Origin: Petrolisthes cinctipes
Lineage: Eukaryota; Arthropoda; Malacostraca; Decapoda; Porcellanidae
Assembly: GCA_033782935.1 (NCBI GenBank)
Contig: JAWQEG010000003.1
Location: 5,096,501 to 5,160,500 of the forward strand
Reading direction: 5' to 3'
DNA: 64,000 nt
This document shows, piece by piece, positions 50,764-62,970 of this stretch (positions are counted from its first letter, which is position 1; the number at the start of each line of letters is the position of its first letter). Below the pieces are notes generated by a model. It was not told where the DNA came from. It saw only the letters and a list, made by a program, of their open reading frames with translations, and searched no databases. The position numbers were made by a program, and so were the translations under genes.

Positions 50764-53700
50764 CTAGCACTGTGTAGGCATGTACAGATTGCTTCTGGGA
50801 CCCCAAAATATTGAATTTTCGGGTGTTTTGAGCCTGAATTTGAGATATAAACGGGAATAGAAGATACATGCACATATTGACTTTGGGCATCTAAAATATC
50901 GATTTTCAGCATGTTTTGGGCCTGTATTTTGAAAATACTCTAACACTGAGTAGGCATGTACAGATTGCTTCTGGGACCCCAAAATATTGAATTTTCGGGT
51001 GTTTTGAGCCTGAATTTGAGATATAAACGGGTACTGAAGATGCATGCACATATCGACTTTTGTGCACCTAAAAGATCGATTTTCAGTATGTTTTGAGCAT
51101 GTATTTTGAAAATACTCTAACACGGAGTAGGCATGTACAGATCGCTTCTGGGACCCCTAAATATCGAATTTTCGGGTGTTTTGGGACTGAATTTGAGATA
51201 TCGACTTTTTGGCACTTAAAAGATCGATTTTTAGCATGTTTTTAGCCTATATTTTGAAAATATTCTAGCACTGTGTATGCATGTACAGATTGCTTCTGGG
51301 ACCCCAAAATATTGAATTTTCGGGTGTTTTGAGCCTGAATTTGAGATATAAACGGGTACAGAAGATACATGTACATATTGACTTTGGACATCTAAAATAT
51401 CGATTTTCAGCATGTTTTGGGCCTGAATTTTGAAAATACTCTAACACGGAGTAGGCATGTACAGATCGCTTCTGGGACCCCAAAATATCGAATTTTCGGG
51501 TGTTTAGGGACAGAATTTGAGATATAAACGGGTACAGAAGATGCATGCACATATCGACTTTTGGGCACCTAAAAGATCGATTTTCAGTATGTTTTTGGCC
51601 TGTATTTTGAAAATACTCTAACACGGAGTAGGCATGTACAGATACTTTCTGGGACCTCTAAATATCGAATTTTCGGGTGTTTTGGGACTGAATTTGAGAT
51701 ATCGATTTTTTGGCACCTAAAATGTCGATTTTTAGCATGTTTTAAGCCTATATTTTGAAAATATTCTAGCACTGTGTAGGCATGTACAGATTGCTTCTGG
51801 GACCCCAAAATATTGAATTTTCGGGTGTTTTGAGCCTGAATTTGAGATATAAACGGGTACAGAAGATACATGCACATATTGACACTGGGCATCTAAAATA
51901 TCGATTTTCAGCATGTTTTGGGCCTGTATTTTGAAAATACTCTAACACTGAGTAGGCATGTACAGATTGCTTCTGGGACCCCAAAATATTGAATTTTCGG
52001 GTGTTTTGAGCCTGAATTTGAGATATAAACGGGTACTGAAGATGCATGCACATATCGACTTTTGTGCACCTAAAAGATCGATTTTCAGTATGTTTTGAGC
52101 ATGTATTTTGAAAATACTCTAACACGGAGTAGGCATGTACAGATACCTTCTGGGACCCCTAAATATCGAATTTTCGGGTGTTTTGGGACTGAATTTGAGA
52201 TATCGACTTTTTGGCACCTAAAAGATCGATTTTTAGCATGTTTTTAGCCTATATTTTGAAAATATTCTAGCACTGTACAGATTGCTTCTGGGACCCCAAA
52301 ATATTGAATTTTCGGGTGTTTTGAGCCTGAATTTGAGATATAAACGGGTACAGAAGATACATGCACATATTGAATTTGGGCACCAAAAATATCGATTTTC
52401 AGCATGTTTTGGGCTTGAATTTTGAAAATACTCTAACACGGAGTAGGCATGTACAGATCGCTTCTGGGACCCCAAAATATCGAATTTTCGGGTGTTTTGA
52501 GCCTGAATTTGAGATATAAACGGGTACTGAAGATGCATGCACATATCGACTTTTGGGCACCTAAAAGATCGATTTTCAGTATGTTTTGAGCATGTATTTT
52601 GAAAATACTCTAACACGGAGTAGGCATGTACAGATCGCTTCTGGGACCCCTAAATATCTAATTTTCGGGTGTTTTGGGACTGAATTTGAGATATCGACTT
52701 TTTGGCACCTAAAAGATCGATTTTTAGCATGTTTTTAGCCTATATTTTGAAAATATTCTAGCACTGTACAGATTGCTTCTGGGACCCCAAAATATTGAAT
52801 TTTCGGGTGTTTTGAGCCTGAATTTGAGATATAAACGGGTACAGAAGATACATGCACATATTGACTTTGGGCACCAAAAATATCGATTTTCAGCATGTTT
52901 TGGGCCTGAATTTTGAAAATACTCTAACACGGAGTAGGCATGTACAGTTCGCTTCTGGGACCCCAAAATATCGAATTTTCGGGTGTTTAGGGCCAGAATT
53001 TGAGATATAAACGGGTACTGAAGATGCATGCACATATCGACTTTTGGGCACCTAAAAGATCGATTTTCAGTATGTTTTTGGCCTGTATTTTGAAAATACT
53101 CTTACACGGAGTAGGCATGTACAGATACCTTCTGGGACCTCTAAATATCGAATTTTCGGGTGTTTTGGGACTGAATTTGAGATATCGATTTTTTGGCACC
53201 TAAAATGTCGATTTTTAGCATGTTTTAAGCCTACATTTTGAAAATATTCTAGCACTGTGTAGGCATGTACAGATTGCTTCTGGGACCCCAAAATATTGAA
53301 TTTTCGGGTGTTTTGAGCCTGAATTTGAGATATAAACGGGTACAGAAGATACATGCACATATTGACTTTGGGCATCTAAAATATCGATTTTCATCATGTT
53401 TTGGGCCTGTATTTTGAAAATACTCTAACACTGAGTAGGCATGTACAGATTGCTACTGGGACCCCAAAATATTGAATTTTCGGGTGTTTTGAGCCTGAAT
53501 TTGAGATATAAACGGGTACAGAAGATGCATGCACATATCGACTTTTGGGCACCTAAAAGATCGATTTTCAGTATGTTTTTGGCCTGTATTTTGAAAATAC
53601 TCTAACACGGAGTAGGCATGTACAGATACCTTCTGGGACCTCTAAATATCGAATTTTCGGGTGTTTTGGGACTGAATTTGAGATATCGATTTTTTGGCGC

Positions 53701-55252
53701 CTAAAATGTCGATTTTTAGCATGTTTTTAGCCTATATTTTGAAAATATTCTAGCACTGTGTAGGCATGTACAGATTGCTTCTGGGACCCCAAAATATTGA
53801 ATTTTCGGGTGTTTTGAGCCTGAATTTGAGATATAAACGGGAACAGAAGATACATGCACATATTGACTTTGGGCATCTAAAATATCGATTTTCAGCATGT
53901 TTTGGGCCTGTATTTTGAAAATACTCTAACACTGAGTAGGCATGTACAGATTGCTTCTGGGACCCCAAAATATTGAATTTTCGGGTGTTTTGAGCCTGAA
54001 TTTGAGATATAAACGGGTACTGAAGATGCATGCACATATCGACTTTTGTGCACCTAAAAGATCGATTTTCAGTATGTTTTGAGCATGTATTTTGAAAATA
54101 CTCTAACACGGAGTAGGCATGTACAGATCGCTTCTGGGACCCCTAAATAACGAATTTTCGGGTGTTTTGGGACTGAATATGAGATATCGACTTTTTGGCA
54201 CTTAAAAGATCGATTTTCAGCATGTTTTTAGCCTATATTTTGAAAATATTCTAGCACTGTGTATACATGTACAGATTGCTTCTGGGACCCCAAAATATTG
54301 AATTTTCGGGTGTTTTGAGCCTGAATTTGAGATATAAACGGGTACAGAAGATACATGCACATATTGACTTTGGACATCTAAAATATCGATTTTCATCATG
54401 TTTTGGGCCTGTATTTTGAAAATACTCTAACACTGAGTAGGCATGTACAGATTGCTTCTGGGACCCCAAAATATTGAATTTTCGGGTGTTTTGAGCCTGA
54501 ATTTGAGATATAAACGGGTACAGAAGATGCTTGCACATATCGACTTTTGTGCACCTAAAAGATCGATTTTCAGTATGTTTTGAGAATGTATTTTGAAAAT
54601 ACTCTAACACGGAGTAGGTATGTACAGATCGCTTCTGGGACCCCTAAATATCGAATTTTCGGGTGTTTCGGGACTGAATTTGAGATATCGACTTTTTGGC
54701 ACCTAAAAGATCGATTTTTAGCATGTTTTTAGCCTATCTTTTGAAAATATTCTAGCACTGAGTAGGCATGTACAGATTGCTTCTGGGACCCCAAAATATT
54801 GAATTTTAGGGTGTTTTGAGCCTGAATTTGAGATATAAACGGGTACAGAAGATACATGCACATATTGACTTTGGGCACCAAAAATATCGATTTTCAGCAT
54901 GTTTTGGGCCTGAATTTTGAAAATACTCTAACACGGAGTAGGCATGTACAGATCGCTTCTGGGACCCCAAAATATCGAATTTTCGGGTGTTTTGAGCCTG
55001 AATTTGAGATATAAACGGGTACTGAAGATGCATGCACATATCGACTTTTGTGCACCTAAAAGATCGATTTTCAGTATGTTTTGAGCATGTATTTTGAAAA
55101 TACTCTAACACGGAGTAGGCATGTACAGATCGCTTCTGGGACCCCTAAATATCGAATTTTCGGGTGTTTTGGGACTGAATTTGAGATATCGACTTTTTGG
55201 CACCTAAAAGATCGATTTTTAGCATGTTTTTAGCCTATATTTTGAAAATATT
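50764..55252. repeat. Right-hand duplication, copy 1 source segment
   Basis: Anchors are 50764, 51265, 51766, 52267, 52758, 53249, 53750, 54251 and 54752. From about 51.8 kb to 55.0 kb almost every private variant recurs about 8 kb downstream: TTGACACTGGGCATC, AAATATCTAATTTTCGG, ACAGTTCGCTTC, ACTCTTACACGG, GCCTACATTTTG, TTGCTACTGGG, GGCGCCTAAAATG, CGGGAACAGAAG, AAATAACGAATTTTCGG, CTGAATATGAG, GTGTATACATG and GCCTATCTTTTG. Confidence 0.85.
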
Positions 55253-57561
55253 CTAGCAATGTACAGATTGCTTCTGGGATCCCAAAATATTAAATTTTCG
55301 GGTGTTTTGAGCCTGAATTTGAGATATAAACGGGTACAGAAGATGCATGCACATATCGACTTTTGGGCACCTAAAAGATCGATTTTCAGTATGTTTTTGG
55401 CCTGTATTTTGAAAATACTCTAACACGGAGTAGGCATGTACAGATACCTTCTGGGACCTCTAAATATCGAATTTTCGGGTGTTTTGGGACTGAATTTGAG
55501 ATATCGATTTTTTGGGGCCTAAAATGTCGATTTTTAGCATGTTTTTAGCCTATATTTTGAAAATATTCTAGCACTGTGTAGGCATGTACAGATTGCTTCT
55601 GGGACCCCAAAATATTGAATTTTCGGGTGTTTTGAGCCTGAATTTGAGATATAAACGGGTACAGAAGATACATGTACATATTGACTTTGGACATCTAAAA
55701 TATCGATTTTCAGCATGTTTTGGGCCTGTATTTTGAAAATACTCTAACACTGAGTAGGCATGTACAGATTGCTTCTGGGACCCCAAAATATTGAATTTTC
55801 GGGTGTTTTGAGCCTGAATTTGAGATATAAACGGGTACAGAAGATGCTTGCACATATCGACTTTTGTGCACCTAAAAGATCGATTTTCAGTATGTTTTGA
55901 GCATGTATTTTGAAAATACTCTAACACGGAGTAGGTATGTACAGATCGCTTCTGGGACCCCTAAATATCGAATTTTCGGGTGTTTCGGGACTGAATTTGA
56001 GATATCGACTTTTTGGCACCTAAAAGATCGATTTTTAGCATGTTTTTAACCTATATTTTGAAAATATTCTAGCACTGAGTAGGCATGTACAGATTGCTTC
56101 TGGGACCCCAAAATATTGAATTTTCGGGTGTTTTGAGCCTGAATTTGAGATATAAACGGGTACAGAAGATACATGCACATATTGACTTTGGGCACCAAAA
56201 ATATCGATTTTCAGCATGCTTTGGGCCTGAATTTTGAAAATACTCTAACACGGAGTAGGCATGTACAGATCGCTTCTGGGACCCCAAAATATCGAATTTT
56301 CGGGTGTTTTGAGCCTGAATTTGAGATATAAACGGGTACTGAAGATGCATGCACATATCGACTTTTGGGCACCTAAAAGATCGATTTTCAGTATGTTTTG
56401 AGCATGTATTTTGAAAATACTCTAACACGGAGTAGGCATGTACAGATCGCTTCTGGGACCCCTAAATATCGAATTTTCGGGTGTTTTGGGACTGAATTTG
56501 AGATATCGACTTTTTGGCACCTAAAAGATCGATTTTTAGCATGTTTTTAGCCTATATTTTGAAAATATTCTAGCACTGTACAGATTGCTTCTGGGACCCC
56601 AAAATATTGAATTTTCGGGTGTTTTGAGCCTGAATTTGAGATATAAACGGGTACAGAAGATACATGCACATATTGACTTTGGGCACCAAAAAAATCGATT
56701 TTCAGCATGTTTTGGGCCTGAATTTTGAAAATACTCTAACACGGAGTAGGCATGTACAGATCGCTTCTGGGACCCCAAAATATCGAATTTTCGGGTGTTT
56801 AGGGCCAGAATTTGAGATATAAACGGGTACTGAAGATGCATGCACATATCGACTTTTGGGCACCTAAAAGATCGATTTTCAGTATGTTTTTGGCCTGTAT
56901 TTTGAAAATACTCTAACACGGAGTAGGCATGTACAGATACCTTCTGGGACCTCTAAATATCGAATTTTCGGGTGTTTTGGGACTGAATTTGAGATATCGA
57001 TTTTTTGGCACCTAAAATGTCGATTTTTAGCATGTTTTAAGCCTATATTTTGAAAATATTCTAGCACTGTGTAGGCATGTACAGATTGCTTCTGGGACCC
57101 CAAAATATTGAATTTTCGGGTGTTTTGAGCCTGAATTTGAGATATAAACGGGTACAGAAGATACATGCACATATTGACTTTGGGCATCTAAAATATCGAT
57201 TTTCATCATGTTTTGGGCCTGTATTTTGAAAATACTCTAACACTGAGTAGGCATGTACAGATTGCTTCTGGGACCCCAAAATATTGAATTTTCGGGTGTT
57301 TTGAGCCTGAATTTGAGATATAAACGGGTACTGAAGATGCATGCACATATCGACTTTTGTGCACCTAAAAGATCGATTTTCAGTATGTTTTGAGCATGTA
57401 TTTTGAAAATACTCTAACACGGAGTAGGCATGTACAGATCGCTTCTGGGACCCCTAAATATCGAATTTTCGGGTGTTTTGGGACTGAATTTGAGATATCG
57501 ACTTTTTGGCACCTAAAAGATCGATTTTTAGCATGTTTTTAGCCTATATTTTGAAAATATT
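55253..57561. repeat. Segment copied from 49.1-50.3 kb, then copied on
   Basis: Anchors are 55253, 55568, 56069, 56570 and 57061. The units at 55253, 55568 and 56069 match 49132, 49447 and 49948 at an offset of 6,121 bp, including TTTTTTGGGGCC, GGAGTAGGTATG and GCATGCTTTGGG. Part of this segment (about 55.7-57.0 kb) in turn matches 58.5-59.8 kb at an offset of 2,810 bp, including the variant CACCAAAAAAATCG near 56688 and 59498. Confidence 0.82.
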
Positions 57562-60500
57562 CTAGCTATGTACAGATTGCTTCTGGGATCCCAAAATATT
57601 GAATTTTCGGGTGTTTTGAGCCTGAATTTGAGATATAAACGGGTACAGAAGATGCATGCACATATCGACTTTTGGGCACCTAAAAGATCGATTTTCAGTA
57701 TGTTTTTGGCCTGTATTTTGAAAATACTCTAACACGGAGTAGGCATGTACAGATACCTTCTGGGACCTCTAAATATCGAATTTTCGGGTGTTTTGGGACT
57801 GAATTTGAGATATCGATTTTTTGGGGCCTAAAATGTCGATTTTTAGCATGTTTTTAGCCTATATTTTGAAAATATTCTAGCACTGTGTAGGCATGTACAG
57901 ATTGCTTCTGGGACCCCAAAATATTGAATTTTCGGGTGTTTTGAGCCTGAATTTGAGATATAAACGGGAATAGAAGATACATGCACATATTGACTTTGGG
58001 CATCTAAAATATCGATTTTCAGCATGTTTTGGGCCTGTATTTTGAAAATACTCTAACACTGAGTAGGCATGTACAGATTGCTTCTGGGACCCCAAAATAT
58101 TGAATTTTCGGGTGTTTTGAGCCTGAATTTGAGATATAAACGGGTACTGAAGATGCATGCACATATCGACTTTTGTGCACCTAAAAGATCGATTTTCAGT
58201 ATGTTTTGAGCATGTATTTTGAAAATACTCTAACACGGAGTAGGCATGTACAGATCGCTTCTGGGACCCCTAAATATCGAATTTTCGGGTGTTTTGGGAC
58301 TGAATTTGAGATATCGACTTTTTGGCACTTAAAAGATCGATTTTTAGCATGTTTTTAGCCTATCTTTTGAAAATATTCTAGCACTGTGTATGCATGTACA
58401 GATTGCTTCTGGGACCCCAAAATATTGAATTTTCGGGTGTTTTGAGCCTGAATTTGAGATATAAACGGGTACAGAAGATACATGTACATATTGACTTTGG
58501 ACATCTAAAATATCGATTTTCAGCATGTTTTGGGCCTGTATTTTGAAAATACTCTAACACTGAGTAGGCATGTACAGATTGCTTCTGGGACCCCAAAATA
58601 TTGAATTTTCGGGTGTTTTGAGCCTGAATTTGAGATATAAACGGGTACAGATGATGCTTGCACATATCGACTTTTGTGCTCCTAAAAGATCGATTTTCAG
58701 TATGTTTTGAGCATGTATTTTGAAAATACTCTAACACGGAGTAGGTATGTACAGATCGCTTCTGGGACCCCTAAATATCGAATTTTCGGGTGTTTCGGGA
58801 CTGAATTTGAGATATCGACTTTTTGGCACCTAAAAGATCGATTTTTAGCATGTTTTTAACCTATATTTTGAAAATATTCTAGCACTGAGTAGGCATGTAC
58901 AGATTGCTTCTGGGACCCCAAAATATTGAATTTTCGGGTGTTTTGAGCCTGAATTTGAGATATAAACGGGTACAGAAGATACATGCACATATTGACTTTG
59001 GGCACCAAAAATATCGATTTTCAGCATGCTTTGGGCCTGAATTTTGAAAATACTCTAACACGGAGTAGGCATGTACAGATCGCTTCTGGGACCCCAAAAT
59101 ATCGAATTTTCGGGTGTTTTGAGCCTGAATTTGAGATATAAACGGGTACTGAAGATGCATGCACATATCGACTTTTGGGCACCTAAAAGATCGATTTTCA
59201 GTATGTTTTGAGCATGTATTTTGAAAATACTCTAACACGGAGTAGGCATGTACAGATCGCTTCTGGGACCCCTAAATATCGAATTTTCGGGTGTTTTGGG
59301 ACTGAATTTGAGATATCGACTTTTTGGCACCTAAAAGATCGATTTTTAGCATGTTTTTAGCCTATATTTTGAAAATATTCTAGCACTGTACAGATTGCTT
59401 CTGGGACCCCAAAATATTGAATTTTCGGGTGTTTTGAGCCTGAATTTGAGATATAAACGGGTACAGAAGATACATGCACATATTGACTTTGGGCACCAAA
59501 AAAATCGATTTTCAGCATGTTTTGGGCCTGAATTTTGAAAATACTCTAACACGGAGTAGGCATGTACAGATCGCTTCTGGGACCCCAAAATATCGAATTT
59601 TCGGGTGTTTAGGGCCAGAATTTGAGATATAAACGGGTACTGAAGATGCATGCACATATCGACTTTTGGGCACCTAAAAGATCGATTTTCAGTATGTTTT
59701 TGGCCTGTATTTTGAAAATACTCTAACACGGAGTAGGCATGTACAGATACCTTCTGGGACCTCTAAATATCGAATTTTCGGGTGTTTTGGGACTGAATTT
59801 GAGATATCGATTTTTTGGCACCTAAAATGTCGATTTTTAGCATGTTTTAAGCCTATATTTTGAAAATATTCTAGCACTGTGTAGGCATGTACAGATTGCT
59901 TCTGGGACCCCAAAATATTGAATTTTCGGGTGTTTTGAGCCTGAATTTGAGATATAAACGGGTACAGAAGATACATGCACATATTGACACTGGGCATCTA
60001 AAATATCGATTTTCAGCATGTTTTGGGCCTGTATTTTGAAAATACTCTAACACTGAGTAGGCATGTACAGATTGCTTCTGGGACCCCAAAATATTGAATT
60101 TTCGGGTGTTTTGAGCCTGAATTTGAGATATAAACGGGTACTGAAGATGCATGCACATATCGACTTTTGTGCACCTAAAAGATCGATTTTCAGTATGTTT
60201 TGAGCATGTATTTTGAAAATACTCTAACACGGAGTAGGCATGTACAGATACCTTCTGGGACCCCTAAATATCGAATTTTCGGGTGTTTTGGGACTGAATT
60301 TGAGATATCGACTTTTTGGCACCTAAAAGATCGATTTTTAGCATGTTTTTAGCCTATATTTTGAAAATATTCTAGCACTGTACAGATTGCTTCTGGGACC
60401 CCAAAATATTGAATTTTCGGGTGTTTTGAGCCTGAATTTGAGATATAAACGGGTACTGAAGATGCATGCACATATCGACTTTTGGGCACCTAAAAGATCG

Positions 60501-62970
60501 ATTTTCAGTATGTTTTGAGCATGTATTTTGAAAATACTCTAACACGGAGTAGGCATGTACAGATCGCTTCTGGGACCCCTAAATATCTAATTTTCGGGTG
60601 TTTTGGGACTGAATTTGAGATATCGACTTTTTGGCACCTAAAAGATCGATTTTTAGCATGTTTTTAGCCTATATTTTGAAAATATTCTAGCACTGTACAG
60701 ATTGCTTCTGGGACCCCAAAATATTGAATTTTCGGGTGTTTTGAGCCTGAATTTGAGATATAAACGGGTACAGAAGATACATGCACATATTGACTTTGGG
60801 CACCAAAAATATCGATTTTCAGCATGTTTTGGGCCTGAATTTTGAAAATACTCTAACACGGAGTAGGCATGTACAGTTCGCTTCTGGGACCCCAAAATAT
60901 CGAATTTTCGGGTGTTTAGGGCCAGAATTTGAGATATAAACGGGTACTGAAGATGCATGCACATATCGACTTTTGGGCACCTAAAAGATCGATTTTCAGT
61001 ATGTTTTTGGCCTGTATTTTGAAAATACTCTTACACGGAGTAGGCATGTACAGATACCTTCTGGGACCTCTAAATATCGAATTTTCGGGTGTTTTGGGAC
61101 TGAATTTGAGATATCGATTTTTTGGCACCTAAAATGTCGATTTTTAGCATGTTTTAAGCCTACATTTTGAAAATATTCTAGCACTGTGTAGGCATGTACA
61201 GATTGCTTCTGGGACCCCAAAATATTGAATTTTCGGGTGTTTTGAGCCTGAATTTGAGATATAAACGGGTACAGAAGATACATGCACATATTGACTTTGG
61301 GCATCTAAAATATCGATTTTCATCATGTTTTGGGCCTGTATTTTGAAAATACTCTAACACTGAGTAGGCATGTACAGATTGCTACTGGGACCCCAAAATA
61401 TTGAATTTTCGGGTGTTTTGAGCCTGAATTTGAGATATAAACGGGTACAGAAGATGCATGCACATATCGACTTTTGGGCACCTAAAAGATCGATTTTCAG
61501 TATGTTTTTGGCCTGTATTTTGAAAATACTCTAACACGGAGTAGGCATGTACAGATACCTTCTGGGACCTCTAAATATCGAATTTTCGGGTGTTTTGGGA
61601 CTGAATTTGAGATATCGATTTTTTGGCGCCTAAAATGTCGATTTTTAGCATGTTTTTAGCCTATATTTTGAAAATATTCTAGCACTGTGTAGGCATGTAC
61701 AGATTGCTTCTGGGACCCCAAAATATTGAATTTTCGGGTGTTTTGAGCCTGAATTTGAGATATAAACGGGAACAGAAGATACATGCACATATTGACTTTG
61801 GGCATCTAAAATATCGATTTTCAGCATGTTTTGGGCCTGTATTTTGAAAATACTCTAACACTGAGTAGGCATGTACAGATTGCTTCTGGGACCCCAAAAT
61901 ATTGAATTTTCGGGTGTTTTGAGCCTGAATTTGAGATATAAACGGGTACTGAAGATGCATGCACATATCGACTTTTGTGCACCTAAAAGATCGATTTTCA
62001 GTATGTTTTGAGCATGTATTTTGAAAATACTCTAACACGGAGTAGGCATGTACAGATCGCTTCTGGGACCCCTAAATAACGAATTTTCGGGTGTTTTGGG
62101 ACTGAATATGAGATATCGACTTTTTGGCACTTAAAAGATCGATTTTCAGCATGTTTTTAGACTATATTTTGAAAATATTCTAGCACTGTGTATACATGTA
62201 CAGATTGCTTCTGGGACCCCAAAATATTGAATTTTCGGGTGTTTTGAGCCTGAATTTGAGATATAAACGGGTACAGAAGATACATGCACATATTGACTTT
62301 GGACATCTAAAATATCGATTTTCATCATGTTTTGGGCCTGTATTTTGAAAATACTCTAACACTGAGTAGGCATGTACAGATTGCTTCTGGGACCCAAAAA
62401 TATTGAATTTTCGGGTGTTTTGAGCCTGAATTTGAGATATAAACGGGTACAGAAGATGCTTGCACATATCGACTTTTGTGCACCTAAAAGATCGATTTTC
62501 AGTATGTTTTGAGCATGTATTTTGAAAATACTCTAACACGGAGTAGGTATGTACAGATCGCTTCTGGGACCCCTAAATATCGAATTTTCGGGTGTTTCGG
62601 GACTGAATTTGAGATATCGACTTTTTGGCACCTAAAAGATCGATTTTTAGCATGTTTTTAGCCTATCTTTTGAAAATATTCTAGCACTGAGTAGGCATGT
62701 ACAGATTGCTTCTGGGACCCCAAAATATTGAATTTTAGGGTGTTTTGAGCCTGAATTTGAGATATAAACGGGTACAGAAGATACATGCACATATTGACTT
62801 TGGGCACCAAAAATATCGATTTTAAGCATGTTTTGGGCCTGAATTTTGAAAATACTCTAACACGGAGTAGGCATGTACAGATCGCTTCTGGGACCCCAAA
62901 ATATCGAATTTTCGGGTGTTTTGAGCCTGAATTTGAGATATAAACGGGTACTGAAGATGCATGCACATAT
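57562..62970. repeat. Patchwork duplication built from three upstream segments
   Basis: Three parts with different offsets follow each other. About 57.56-58.5 kb matches 50.45-51.4 kb (offset 7,113; shared CGGGAATAGAAG and GTGTATGCATG). About 58.5-59.8 kb matches 55.7-57.0 kb (offset 2,810). About 59.85-62.97 kb matches 51.75-55.0 kb (offset 8,105, then 7,929 after the loss of one 176-bp monomer near 60.4 kb). Homology fades near 62.97 kb, where GACTTTTGGGCACC replaces GACTTTTGTGCACC. Confidence 0.82.

Noticed and set aside
60929..61132. Plus-strand open frame of 67 codons, also present at 53000-53203.
   Set aside because: The second occurrence is explained by the 7,929-bp duplication and the frame by satellite sequence alone.
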